Assembly: GCF_000721175.1 (NCBI RefSeq)
Contig: NZ_JOEZ01000055.1
Coordinates: 1-30,393 of the forward strand
DNA length: 30,393 nt
Reading direction: 5' to 3'
DNA from: Streptomyces anulatus
GTDB lineage: Bacteria; Actinomycetota; Actinomycetes; Streptomycetales; Streptomycetaceae
The notes beneath the pieces were generated by a model. It was given only the letters and a program-made list of their open reading frames with translations, was not told where the DNA came from and ran no database searches. Made by a program: the position numbers and the translations under genes. Position 1 is the first letter of the stretch; each line of letters opens with the position of its first letter. This document shows positions 8,025 through 15,992 of the stretch, piece after piece.

Positions 8025-8059
8025 AAGGGTCTCTACTTAACACGTAAGTAGAGACCCTT
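8025..8059 (-). terminator. Perfect 15-bp hairpin terminator
   Basis: AAGGGTCTCTACTTA (8025-8039) and its exact complement (8045-8059) flank a 5-nt loop. It starts 20 nt after the stop of the orphan binding-protein gene and lies before the alpha-glucosidase promoter, so it should separate the two transcription units. There is no U-tract. Confidence 0.75.
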
Positions 8060-8078
8060 GGAGGACGGACGGGTGGGA

Positions 8079-9353
8079 TCAACCCTTGCGGGAGATCGTT
8101 TCGAGCTCGCGCGCAAGCCGCGCCGCCGCCTGCTCGGGCGTCTGGCGCAGCGCCATCACGTCCTGCGCCACGGCCTGTACGGCGAGGCTCACCTGGTCGT
8201 AGCGCGGACTCTTGGGGCGTGGCACCGCCGACAGCACGCTCTTACGGAGCGTGGGCAGGTACGGATACGCGCGGATCAGCTCGGGGTCCTCGTACAGTGC
8301 GGCGCGCACCGGCGGCAGCGAGCCCTCGGTGAGCACCCGCCGCTGGACCCGTTCACTGGTGAGGTAGGAGATCAGATCGGCTGCCGACGCCGGATGCCGC
8401 GCATGGCTGCTGACGGCGAGGTTGGAGCCACCCAGCACGCTGGTGCCGGGCCCGTCGGGCCCGGGCAGCGGCAGGGCGCCGAACCTGCCCGCGACCTTCG
8501 ACCCTTCCGCGCTCGCGTCGGCGTACACATAGGGCCAGTTCCGCAGGAAGAGCAGTCGGCCGTCCTGGAACGCCTGCCGGGACTCCTCCTCCTTGTAGCC
8601 GAGCGCCTCACGGGAGATCCAGCCGTCCCGCACACCGTCCGCGAGGAACCGCAGTCCGGCGCGCGCCGCGTCCGAGTCCACGCTCACCCGGGCGCCGTCG
8701 TCGCGCAGGATCGAACCGCCCGCCGAGTGCACGGCCTCGGTGACGTTGACGGTGAGCCCCTCGTACGGCAGGAACTGGCCGGCATAGCCGGCCAGTCCGT
8801 ACTTCGGGGCGATCGTCCGCGCCTGGCGGACCAGCTCGGCCCAGGTGTGCGGCGGCTTCTCACCTACCCGGTCCAGGATGTCCTTGCGGTAGTAGAGCAG
8901 TCCCGCGTTCGTGACGTACGGGACCGCGTAGAGCCGGCCGTCGAAGGTCGCGGTGTCGACGACCGGCCGCAGGAGGGCGTCCAGAGGGAAGCGGTCACGC
9001 TCGAGCGGGGAGATCCATCCGGCCGCTGCGAACTCGGACGTCCAGGCGACGTCGATGTTCAGTACGTCGAACCGGTCGCGGCCCGATCGCAGTTCGCTGA
9101 TCATCTGGGCCCGGGTCTCGTCGGCCGAGTCGGGCAGCTCGACGAGCGTGACGTGCTCGTCGGGGTGATCGCGGTTCCAGTCGTCGAGCAGTGGGGAGAG
9201 GTAGTCGGTCAGGTCGCCCGCCGTCACGAGCGTCATGGGGCCGCGGGCCCCGGAGGCCGCGTCCTCGTCCGCGCGGACGCCGAAACCGGCGTATCCCGCC
9301 AGCACTACCGCCGCGACCAGGAGAGCTCTACCCGCGGCATGCATCCACCGCAT
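8079..9353 (-). CDS. Orphan extracellular substrate-binding protein (family 1)
   Basis: A 424-residue binding protein of the sugar type (LpqY/maltose-trehalose-like). It has the opening MTLVTAGDLTDYLSPLLDDW, the FDVLNIDVAWTSEFAAAGW cleft segment and YAVPYVTNAGLLYYRKD. The start at 9353 is chosen because GGGAGG lies 6 nt upstream; a frame extending to 9404 has no ribosome site. The N-terminus is a hydrophobic export signal or anchor (ALLVAAVVLAGYAGFGV), but no lipobox cysteine is present, unlike most such proteins in Gram-positive bacteria. It may therefore be released or held by an uncleaved helix. No permease or ATPase is adjacent: it has its own terminator and is divergent from a PadR exporter operon. 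Its ligand is unknown. Confidence 0.87.
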   Translation of the reverse strand: MRWMHAAGRALLVAAVVLAGYAGFGVRADEDAASGARGPMTLVTAGDLTDYLSPLLDDWNRDHPDEHVTLVELPDSADETRAQMISELRSGRDRFDVLNIDVAWTSEFAAAGWISPLERDRFPLDALLRPVVDTATFDGRLYAVPYVTNAGLLYYRKDILDRVGEKPPHTWAELVRQARTIAPKYGLAGYAGQFLPYEGLTVNVTEAVHSAGGSILRDDGARVSVDSDAARAGLRFLADGVRDGWISREALGYKEEESRQAFQDGRLLFLRNWPYVYADASAEGSKVAGRFGALPLPGPDGPGTSVLGGSNLAVSSHARHPASAADLISYLTSERVQRRVLTEGSLPPVRAALYEDPELIRAYPYLPTLRKSVLSAVPRPKSPRYDQVSLAVQAVAQDVMALRQTPEQAAARLARELETISRKG

Positions 9354-9398
9354 AGATTCCTCCCAGTGCACGATCCGGCTACGCCGCCGACCATCGTG

Positions 9399-9425
9399 GC
9401 CCATATATACCCGTTAGGCATGGGC
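9399..9425. promoter_or_regulatory. Inverted repeat in the divergent promoter region
   Basis: GCCCAT (9399-9404) and ATGGGC (9420-9425) flank an A/T-richer stretch (ATATATACCCGTTAGG) in the 168-nt gap between the orphan binding-protein gene (-) and the padR-type gene (+). A PadR protein often binds its own promoter, so this is a candidate site. The rest of the gap shows only the ribosome sites of the two genes. Confidence 0.3.
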
Positions 9426-9521
9426 GATACTAGACGTCCAGGCAGACAAGGCAGACGCCGACGCCACTCGGTCCCGTGCCGGGTGAACCGTTGACTACGG
9501 AGCGGGAAGGAGGGGGAGCGA

Positions 9522-10028
9522 GTGCGGCTGGCGCTCCTTGCGCTCCTCACCCGTAGCGCTGCGCACGGTTACGAGCTGAAGCAGGACCTTGAGAAGCTCC
9601 TGGGCTCCGCGTACCCTCAGCCCAACGTCGGCCAGATCTATGTCACCCTCGGCCGGCTGGAGAAGAGCGGCCTGATCGAAGGCGAGGACGTCGAGCAGTC
9701 AGGCCGGCCCAACAAGCGCACGTACAAGCTGACGGACGCCGGGCGCGAGGCCGTGCTGGCCTGGTTCGAGGACACCGCGGAGGAGCCCCGGGTACGGGAC
9801 GAGTTCTTCATGAAGCTCGCGCTCGCACCGCGGTCGGGTCTGGCCGACCCTGTCGCGCTGATCAACAAGCAGCGGCGCCAGTACCTCAACACCATGCGGG
9901 ACCTGTCGAAGCTGGCCGCAGCCGAGGACCGCGACAACAAGATCTCCCAACTGCTGATCGAGGGTGCCATGCTGCATCTGCAGGCCGACCTCGACTGGCT
10001 GGAACGCTGTCAGGAGGAGCTGGAATGA
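9522..10028 (+). CDS. PadR-family transcriptional regulator
   Basis: A 168-residue regulator starting at GTG, 8-14 nt after a strong GGAAGGAGGGGG ribosome site. The N-terminal winged helix-turn-helix (about 1-80) has the family hallmarks: LALLTRSAAHGYELKQDLE, VGQIYVTLGRLEKSGLI and a wing ending in KRTYKLTDAGREAV. The C-terminal half (about 90-168) is the helical dimerisation domain of the longer PadR subfamily, with the ISQLLIEGAMLHLQADLDWLE helix. PadR proteins are usually repressors released by small molecules. It overlaps the ABC ATPase gene by 4 nt (ATGA), so it most likely autoregulates this exporter operon. Confidence 0.93.
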   Translation: MRLALLALLTRSAAHGYELKQDLEKLLGSAYPQPNVGQIYVTLGRLEKSGLIEGEDVEQSGRPNKRTYKLTDAGREAVLAWFEDTAEEPRVRDEFFMKLALAPRSGLADPVALINKQRRQYLNTMRDLSKLAAAEDRDNKISQLLIEGAMLHLQADLDWLERCQEELE

Positions 10029-10792
10029 GCGACGACGCCACCACCGCTCCTGCCGTGCCCATCGTGCGCGCCGAGGGCCTGGCCAAGACGCACTACGGCG
10101 AGGGCGCACCGGTGCCTGCGGTGCGCGGGGTGGACCTGTCCGTCCAGCCGGGCGAGTTCGTCGCGGTCACCGGGCCGTCGGGAGCCGGCAAGTCCACGCT
10201 GTTGCATCTGATCGGCGGCCTCCAGCGGCCCGACAGCGGGAAGCTGTGGCTCGGTGGAGAGCGGGTCGACGCATACCGCGAGGCCCGCTGGGCGGTCCTC
10301 AGGCGCCGCAGCATCGGCGTTGTCTTCCAGTTCTTCAACCTGGTCTCCAACCTCACCGTTGCCGACAACGTCGAACTGCCCGCCCTGCTCGCCGGCGCCT
10401 CCCCGAAAGCCGCCCGCGACTCCCGCGCCGGACTGCTCGCCGAACTCGGCCTGGAAGGCCGCGAGCGGTCGATGCCCGGCGAGCTGTCGGGCGGCGAACA
10501 GCAGCGGGTCGCACTCGCCCGCGCGCTGGTCAACCACCCCACGCTGCTGCTCGCCGACGAGCCGGCCGGCAGCCTCGACAGCAAGGGCACCCGCGAGGTG
10601 CTGCGGCTGCTCTCCCGGTTCCACCAGCGCGGCCAGACGATCATGATGGTCACCCACGACGCCCGGATGGCCAGTGCCGCCGACCGCGTCATCAGCTTCT
10701 TCGACGGGCGCATAGCCGACGACGCGCAGCTCGGCGGCGGACACCGCGGGCCGGCCGGCGGCGTCTCCGGCGTACTCGAACTGAAGGAGTGA
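10025..10792 (+). CDS. ABC exporter ATP-binding protein (MacB/LolD type)
   Basis: A 255-residue ATPase. Walker A is GPSGAGKST, the Q-loop follows in VVFQFFNLVSNLTVADNVELP, the signature is LSGGEQQRVALARAL, Walker B is LLLADEPAGSLD, and the switch histidine is in VTHD. The NLVSNLTVADNVELP stretch and the EPAGSLDS sequence are typical of ATPases that drive FtsX-type permeases rather than importers. It is translationally coupled to padR (4-nt overlap) and sits 2 nt ahead of the permease start. It should power export, or mechanical remodelling of the envelope, together with that permease; the substrate is unknown. Confidence 0.95.
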   Translation: MSDDATTAPAVPIVRAEGLAKTHYGEGAPVPAVRGVDLSVQPGEFVAVTGPSGAGKSTLLHLIGGLQRPDSGKLWLGGERVDAYREARWAVLRRRSIGVVFQFFNLVSNLTVADNVELPALLAGASPKAARDSRAGLLAELGLEGRERSMPGELSGGEQQRVALARALVNHPTLLLADEPAGSLDSKGTREVLRLLSRFHQRGQTIMMVTHDARMASAADRVISFFDGRIADDAQLGGGHRGPAGGVSGVLELKE

Positions 10793-10794
10793 CC

Positions 10795-13119
10795 GTGCGG
10801 GCCACTCTGCGCTGGGCTCAGGCCGACTTCCGCGCACACCGCGGCGAAGCTCTCTTCGTCGTGCTGGCCAGTGCCGGGGTCATCGCCTCGCTCCTGCTGG
10901 CCGGCGCGCTGTTCAGCTACGCCGCGAACCCCTGGCAGCGGGTCTTCAACCAGTCCCAGGGCGCGCACATCTGGCTGCACACCCGCGCCGGGGCGGACAT
11001 GGACGCACTGTCCGGCGTGGACGGGGTCGCAGCCCTCTCGGGACCCTTCCGCACTGCGGCGACGACCTTCGAGTCGCGCGGCGCGCGGGCCGGGGTGACC
11101 CTCCGCGCGGCCAAGGCGGCGCCCCCGGAGACGGGGCGGCCACTCGTCACGGCGGGCAGCTGGCTCGCCCGGCCGGACGACGGCGCCCGGGACGGCACCG
11201 TCGTACTGGAAGGTTCGGTCGCGCGGGCACTGTGGGCCGAGCCGGGCGACACGGTGCGGGTCACCGGGCCCGACGGCGCCCCGCACGCACTGCACGTGAG
11301 CGGGATCGCCGAGGTGGCCGAGCCGGGCTACCAGCCGGGCGGCGGACCAGGCATCGGCTGGGTGCTCCCCGGCACGCTCGACGAGGTCGCCCGTGGAGAC
11401 ACCGGGCAGAGCGTGGGGCTGCGCTTGGAGGATCCGGGCGACACCGACTTCATCGTCCAGCGCGCGGTGACCGTACTCGGCGCCGATCGGGTGGCACAGG
11501 TCACCAAGTGGCAGCAGGCACGGGCCGAGGCGGGTGGCGACGACCGGCTCCTGGGAAAGGTGTTCGCCGTGTTCGGGCTCGGTGCGCTGCTCGCGGCGGC
11601 ACTGGCCGCGTCGGGAGCGATCGGTGCCCGGGTCCGCGGCCAGCTGAGGGACATCGCCATACTCAAGGCCGTCGGCTTCACCCCCGGCCAGGTCGCCCGC
11701 GGCTTCCTCGTACAGCACCTGGCCTTCGCGCTCCTCGGCGTGACCCTCGGCACGGCGGCGATCGCACTGCTGGGCGCCCGCATACCGGGGCGGATCGGGG
11801 AGGCGGCGGCGGTGTGGCAGGACCTGCCCGGCCACACCGCGCTGATGATCGGCGTCCCCTGCGGCGCGGTGCTGCTGATCGCGGCTGCCACCGGGCTCTC
11901 GGCCTGGCGGGCCGGACGGGTGCCACCGGTGCCGGTGGCCCGGGCCGCGTTGCCCTCCGTCGCGTCGATGACCGCACTCGGCAGGCGGGCTCTCGGGATG
12001 CGGGTTCCTCCGGCCCTGGTCCTGGGGTGGCGTGCGGCGTTCCCGCGACGCGGCCGGACACTCGTACCGGTGGCCCGGCTCGCCCTGCCGCTGGTGCTCA
12101 TCACGGTCGCGCTCGTCGCCTGGTCGACGCTGGACCAGTTCCGCAGCCGGCCGGCGCAGATGGGACTGCCCGCGGCCCTGACCGTACGGGCCGAGCAGCC
12201 CACCGGGCCGTCGGACTCGGAGCTGGAGAAGACCCTCTCGACGATCCCGGACATCGCCGCGGTCCATCCGGGCGCGGAGATGGCGGCGCTCGTGCCGGGG
12301 CAGACCGGCACCATCACGCTCCGCGGGCTGGGCACGGCTCATCACCCGTATCCCTCCGCGGTGGTGGAAGGGCGCGCGGTCGGCGGTCCGGACGAGGCAG
12401 TGGCCGGGCAGGGGCTGCTGGATCTCCTCGGGGTGCGGGTCGGCGACTGGGTGCGGATGACCGTCGCGGGACGGCCGCAGATCCTGCACCTCGTCGGCCG
12501 TACTATCGAACCCGAATCCGGCGGCCGGGTGATCACCACGACCATCGACGCCCTGCGGGAGCGCGATCCGCTGCTGCGGCCCGCCTTCCATGCCCTGGTG
12601 CTGCACGAGGGGGCGGACCCCCGGGCGGTGAGCGGCACGCTCGCCGTGGCGGCAGGCGGAACGCTGGAGATCCGGGAGACGCCCAATCCGGCCGACCGGC
12701 TGGAACCGGCACGCGGAGTGATCGCCGCACTGATCGCGGTGCTGGCACTGATCGGGCTGACCGAACTGCTGACGCTGATCAGCACGGGCGTACGCGACCG
12801 GGGTCGGGACCTGCTCGCCCTGAAAGCGATCGGGCTGACGCCCCGGCAGATCGGGGCGATGATCGTGACGGCGGCCGGTCTGACCGCGCTCGTATCCGCA
12901 GTGGTGGGGACGACGGTGGGTGCGCTGTCCGGCAAGTGGCTGGTGGACACTCAGGGCGCGTCGAGCGGGATCGGTGCGGGGATCGGCCAACTGCCTCCGT
13001 TGCCGGTGCTGTTGACGGTGATCGTCGGGGCGGTGCTGGGTGCGGTCGTGGCGGCGACGCTGCCGGCGACACGGGCGGCACGGCGGCGGCTGGCGGACTC
13101 GTTGGGCGAGACTCTCTGA
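10795..13119 (+). CDS. FtsX-like ABC transporter permease
   Basis: A 774-residue protein starting at GTG with GAAGGAG 5 nt upstream. The topology is that of a duplicated FtsX/MacB-type permease. The first helix is near residue 20 (FVVLASAGVIASLLLAGALF), then comes a large extracellular domain (about 45-240) and a three-helix FtsX block with LRDIAILKAVGFTPGQV. A second helix-plus-extracellular-domain unit begins near residue 430 (LALPLVLITVALVAW). A final three-helix block contains DLLALKAIGLTPRQI and a basic end (TRAARRRLADSLGETL). The repeated ILKAVG/LLALKAIG motifs are the coupling regions for the ATPase. Related systems export antibiotics or peptides or relay envelope signals; with the PadR gene upstream, drug efflux is the likeliest role (inference). 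Confidence 0.92.
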   Translation: MRATLRWAQADFRAHRGEALFVVLASAGVIASLLLAGALFSYAANPWQRVFNQSQGAHIWLHTRAGADMDALSGVDGVAALSGPFRTAATTFESRGARAGVTLRAAKAAPPETGRPLVTAGSWLARPDDGARDGTVVLEGSVARALWAEPGDTVRVTGPDGAPHALHVSGIAEVAEPGYQPGGGPGIGWVLPGTLDEVARGDTGQSVGLRLEDPGDTDFIVQRAVTVLGADRVAQVTKWQQARAEAGGDDRLLGKVFAVFGLGALLAAALAASGAIGARVRGQLRDIAILKAVGFTPGQVARGFLVQHLAFALLGVTLGTAAIALLGARIPGRIGEAAAVWQDLPGHTALMIGVPCGAVLLIAAATGLSAWRAGRVPPVPVARAALPSVASMTALGRRALGMRVPPALVLGWRAAFPRRGRTLVPVARLALPLVLITVALVAWSTLDQFRSRPAQMGLPAALTVRAEQPTGPSDSELEKTLSTIPDIAAVHPGAEMAALVPGQTGTITLRGLGTAHHPYPSAVVEGRAVGGPDEAVAGQGLLDLLGVRVGDWVRMTVAGRPQILHLVGRTIEPESGGRVITTTIDALRERDPLLRPAFHALVLHEGADPRAVSGTLAVAAGGTLEIRETPNPADRLEPARGVIAALIAVLALIGLTELLTLISTGVRDRGRDLLALKAIGLTPRQIGAMIVTAAGLTALVSAVVGTTVGALSGKWLVDTQGASSGIGAGIGQLPPLPVLLTVIVGAVLGAVVAATLPATRAARRRLADSLGETL

Positions 13120-13222
13120 ACCCCTGGGCAGCCCTGGAGGGCAGTGAGTCCCCACCCCTGGCCTGGACGACTTCCTCGTATCCGACCAGGCGGGTGCGCG
13201 CCGAAACGTCGCGGTGACGGAG

Positions 13223-13423
13223 TCACAGCTGCGAACAAGGTGCCAGCCAGGGGTGGTCGGTGCGGCTCTCTTCCTCCAGCAATCCGTTCACGCCGACCGG
13301 ACCGCGCTCGTTGATCTGGGCGTCATGGATGCCGACGGCCCGCTCCGGTTTGACGGCGCGCACGAAATCGATGGCCTCCCCCGTCCGCATCCAGGATGGT
13401 GGCACGTGCGGCTGCCCTCGACG
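13223..13423 (-). pseudogene. 3' remnant of an MBL-fold metallo-hydrolase gene
   Basis: Only about 65 codons remain, read on the minus strand down to the TGA at 13223-13225. The text HVPPSWMRTGEAIDFVRAV, KPERAVGIHDAQINERG, VNGLLEEES and TDHPWLAP strongly resembles the C-terminus of the roughly 210-residue actinobacterial MBL-fold hydrolases (usual pattern EAIDFVRAVRPERAFxIHD... ending in YxWLAPG). The metal-binding HxHxDH part is absent: upstream of about 13423 the similarity stops, and the region leads into the P450 promoter. The 5' three-quarters appears to have been lost by deletion. It is unlikely to be expressed. The remaining parts of the 13120-13561 gap show only a weak GC hairpin near 13131 and an operator-like palindrome at 13499. 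Confidence 0.55.
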
Positions 13424-13498
13424 CTCGCGTACTCCGCACGGTGACGACGGATTCCGGTCACGCCGGTCCGACGACCTGGCGGAGTGCCGCCCTCATAA

Positions 13499-13518
13499 CG
13501 TTCGATGAGGTTCGAACG
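13499..13518. promoter_or_regulatory. Operator-like palindrome upstream of the P450 gene
   Basis: CGTTCGATGAGGTTCGAACG has 7-bp arms (CGTTCGA/TCGAACG) around a 6-nt spacer, and the inner GTTCGAAC is itself a palindrome. It ends 43 nt before the P450 start codon, a typical place for a TetR- or MarR-type repressor site. The regulator is not identified. Confidence 0.4.
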
Positions 13519-13561
13519 ATTGCGCGCCACCGTGGCGCACCCCAGGGAGCGGAGTTCCTCG

Positions 13562-14929
13562 ATGTCCACGCAGACCGGCCCGGCGCCCGACACCCGGCCT
13601 TGCGGCCATACGTTCGTCCCGGGCCCCAAGGGGCTGCCCCTTCTGGGCAATCTGCCGCAGTTCGCGAAGAACCCTCTCACCTTCTTCGAACTCCTGCGCG
13701 GGCATGGGGATCTGGTGCGCTGGCGGTTCGGCCGCAACCGGTGCGTCTTCGTCGCCGACCCCGACTGCATAGGCGAGTTGCTCACCGAGACGGAGCACAC
13801 CTTCGACCAGCCGAAGCTGGGTATCGCGTTCCGGACGGTGATGGGGAACGGGATCATCGTGGCGCGGGGCCGGGACTGGCGGCGCAAACGCTCGCTGGTG
13901 CAGCCCTCGGTGCGGCCCAGGCAGGTCAGGTCGTACGCGGCCACCATGGCGGACTGCGCGGTGGAGCTGGCTGACGGCTGGTCCGACGGTGAACGGGTGG
14001 ACGTCAAGCGGGAGATGGCCGCGCTGACGCAGCGGATCGCGGTGCGCACCATCTTCGGTGTGGACACCCCGGCGGACTCCGAGGCGATGGGCCGGGCGAT
14101 GGACGTCGCGCAGGCGGAGATCGGCAAGGAGTTCGCCGGGATCGGCGCGCTGCTCCCCGACTGGGTGCCGACGCCGGGCCGGGCACGCATCAGAAAGGCC
14201 GCCGCCGTCATCGACGCCGAGGTGGGCCGCGTCGTCGCCCGGCACCGGGACGGCGAGGAGGAACGCCCCGATCTGCTCAGCCGGTTGCTGACCGCGGTCG
14301 ACGAGAGCGGGACGCACCTCAGCGACGAGGAGATCCGCGACGAGGCGGTCACGCTCTACATCGGCGGTCACGAGACGACGAGTACGACGCTGGTGTGGGC
14401 GTGGTATCTGCTCTCCCGCAGTCCCCGGGTCCGCGACGCGCTCGCCGAGGAGCTGGACCGGGTGCTCGGCGACCGGGAGCCCGGCTTCGAGGACTACGCC
14501 CGGCTGACGTACAGCCAGGCGGTGGTGAAGGAGACGCTGCGGCTGTACCCGGCCGTCTGGCTGATCACCGGGGTCGCGAGGGAGGGGGCGACGATCGGGG
14601 GTCTGCCGGTCGAGGAGGGCACCCGGGTGTGGACGAGCCAGTGGTCGACGCACCGCGACGCGCGGTGGTTCCCCGAGCCGGAGGAGTTCCGCCCCGAGCG
14701 CTGGGACGCTACGGGCGGCGACGAGATCGGGGAGTACGCGTGGTTCCCGTTCGGCGGCGGGCCCCGGGTCTGCATCGGTACGCGCTTCGCGATGGTGGAG
14801 TCCGTCCTCCTCCTGGCCGTGCTGGCCCGCCGCTTCACCCTGGACGTCGACCCGGGCGAGATCGCGCCCGTCACGGGCCTGACGCTCCAGCCGGACCGGG
14901 ACGTGCTGGCGACGGTCCGGGCGCGTTAG
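13562..14929 (+). CDS. Cytochrome P450 monooxygenase
   Basis: A 455-residue P450. The start at 13562 is chosen for the GGAG ribosome site 7 nt upstream; an in-frame ATG at 13505 lies in the operator-like palindrome region and has none. The N-terminus has the GPKGLPLLGNLPQF segment usual in the eukaryote-like bacterial P450s (CYP102/CYP183-like). The I-helix oxygen-activation motif is GGHETTSTT, the K-helix ExxR is ETLR, the PERW motif is RPERW, and the haem loop is FPFGGGPRVCIG with C404 as thiolate ligand. All catalytic hallmarks are intact. No ferredoxin, reductase or terpene cyclase gene is adjacent, so redox partner and substrate are unknown; the subfamily resembles terpene or fatty-acid hydroxylases such as pentalenene oxygenase. 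Confidence 0.93.
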   Translation: MSTQTGPAPDTRPCGHTFVPGPKGLPLLGNLPQFAKNPLTFFELLRGHGDLVRWRFGRNRCVFVADPDCIGELLTETEHTFDQPKLGIAFRTVMGNGIIVARGRDWRRKRSLVQPSVRPRQVRSYAATMADCAVELADGWSDGERVDVKREMAALTQRIAVRTIFGVDTPADSEAMGRAMDVAQAEIGKEFAGIGALLPDWVPTPGRARIRKAAAVIDAEVGRVVARHRDGEEERPDLLSRLLTAVDESGTHLSDEEIRDEAVTLYIGGHETTSTTLVWAWYLLSRSPRVRDALAEELDRVLGDREPGFEDYARLTYSQAVVKETLRLYPAVWLITGVAREGATIGGLPVEEGTRVWTSQWSTHRDARWFPEPEEFRPERWDATGGDEIGEYAWFPFGGGPRVCIGTRFAMVESVLLLAVLARRFTLDVDPGEIAPVTGLTLQPDRDVLATVRAR

Positions 14930-14968
14930 GGCGGAAGACGCGGGTGGCCGGACAGGCGGAAGATCAGT

Positions 14969-15002
14969 CGGTGCCCGGCTCCGGGGCAGGAGCCGGGCAC
15001 CG
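14969..15002. terminator. Bidirectional terminator
   Basis: A perfect 14-bp stem (CGGTGCCCGGCTCC at 14969-14982 with its complement at 14989-15002) and a 6-nt loop. It lies between the end of the P450 gene (+) and the end of the betaine operon (-) and can stop both transcripts. Confidence 0.8.
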
Positions 15003-15016
15003 TGATGCCGGTTCCG

Positions 15017-15991
15017 TCAGTCCTGCGGAAGCCACTTCTTCCAGACGTCCGGGTGCCGCTCGATCCAGCGCTCCGCCGCCTCCTGGGGCGTGAGCTTCTG
15101 CTGGGCGATCATCTCGGAGACCTCGTTCTGGTCCTTCTCCGACCACCGGAACTTCTTCAGGAACGCGGACGCCTCGCCCCCGCGCTCGGCGAAGTCGGCG
15201 TTGAGGAACTTCTGCAGTGGCGTCGTCGGGTACGCGCAGTCGATGTCCGCGGGGTCCTTGGCCGCGCACGCGTCCGTGTACTCCGGGAGCTTCACCTCGA
15301 CCATCGGCACCTCGTTGAACAGCCACTGCGGCTGGTACCAGTAGCTGAGGAAGGGCTTCTCCTCCTTGGCGAACTGCTGGATCTGGGTGATCTGGGCGGC
15401 CTCGGATCCGGCGAAGACCACCTTGTAGTCCAGGTCCAGGTTCTTCACCAGCGCCACGTCGTTGGTGACGTAGGAGGGCGAGCCGTCCATCAGCTGGCCC
15501 TTGCCACCGCTCTCGGCGGTCCTCAGCTCCTCGGCGTACTCGTTGAGGTTCTTCCAGTCGGTGACGTCGGGGTGCTTGTCGGCCCAGTACTTCGGGACGT
15601 ACCAGCCGATGTGGCCGGTGACCCCGAGGTCGCCGCCCCGGACGATCGTCTTCTTCTCGTCGACGTAGAGCTTCTCCTGGTCCGGGTGGCCCCAGTCCTC
15701 CAGGATCGCGTCGACCCGGCCCTGGCTGAGGGCGTCCCAGGCGGGGACCTCGTCGGTCTGCACGAGGTCGACGCGGTAGCCGAGCTTCTCCTTGAGGAGC
15801 TGCTCGGCCACGGCGACGTTCGCCTGGGCGCCGACCCAGGACTGGACGGAGAGCGTGACCGTCCTGACCCCGGCGGGGGCCGCGAAGGGGGAGGCCTGCT
15901 TGGTCATGTCGGCGGCGCCGCAGCCGGCCGTGGCGAGCAGGGCCCCGGCCGAGGCGAGCGCCACGAGCAGGCGGGTGCGGGAGCGGTTCAT
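15017..15991 (-). CDS. Glycine betaine/choline ABC substrate-binding lipoprotein (ProX/OpuAC type)
   Basis: A 324-residue lipoprotein with the lipidated cysteine at C24 (LATAGCGAAD). It belongs to the quaternary-amine binding family: VTLSVQSWVGAQANVAVAEQLL, DAILEDWGHPDQ and LSYWYQPQWLF supply aromatic residues of the kind that cage a trimethylammonium group. It is the last gene of the five-gene operon. Its start is 1 nt after the permease stop, with a GGAG ribosome site inside the end of the permease gene. Ligands of this family are glycine betaine, proline betaine, choline or carnitine. The choline-oxidising genes in the same operon make choline or betaine most likely. Confidence 0.92.
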   Translation of the reverse strand: MNRSRTRLLVALASAGALLATAGCGAADMTKQASPFAAPAGVRTVTLSVQSWVGAQANVAVAEQLLKEKLGYRVDLVQTDEVPAWDALSQGRVDAILEDWGHPDQEKLYVDEKKTIVRGGDLGVTGHIGWYVPKYWADKHPDVTDWKNLNEYAEELRTAESGGKGQLMDGSPSYVTNDVALVKNLDLDYKVVFAGSEAAQITQIQQFAKEEKPFLSYWYQPQWLFNEVPMVEVKLPEYTDACAAKDPADIDCAYPTTPLQKFLNADFAERGGEASAFLKKFRWSEKDQNEVSEMIAQQKLTPQEAAERWIERHPDVWKKWLPQD

Positions 15992-15992
15992 C

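Noticed and set aside
13131..13142. GCCC/GGGC hairpin after the FtsX-like permease gene as terminator.
   Set aside because: The stem is only 4 bp, too weak to call with confidence.
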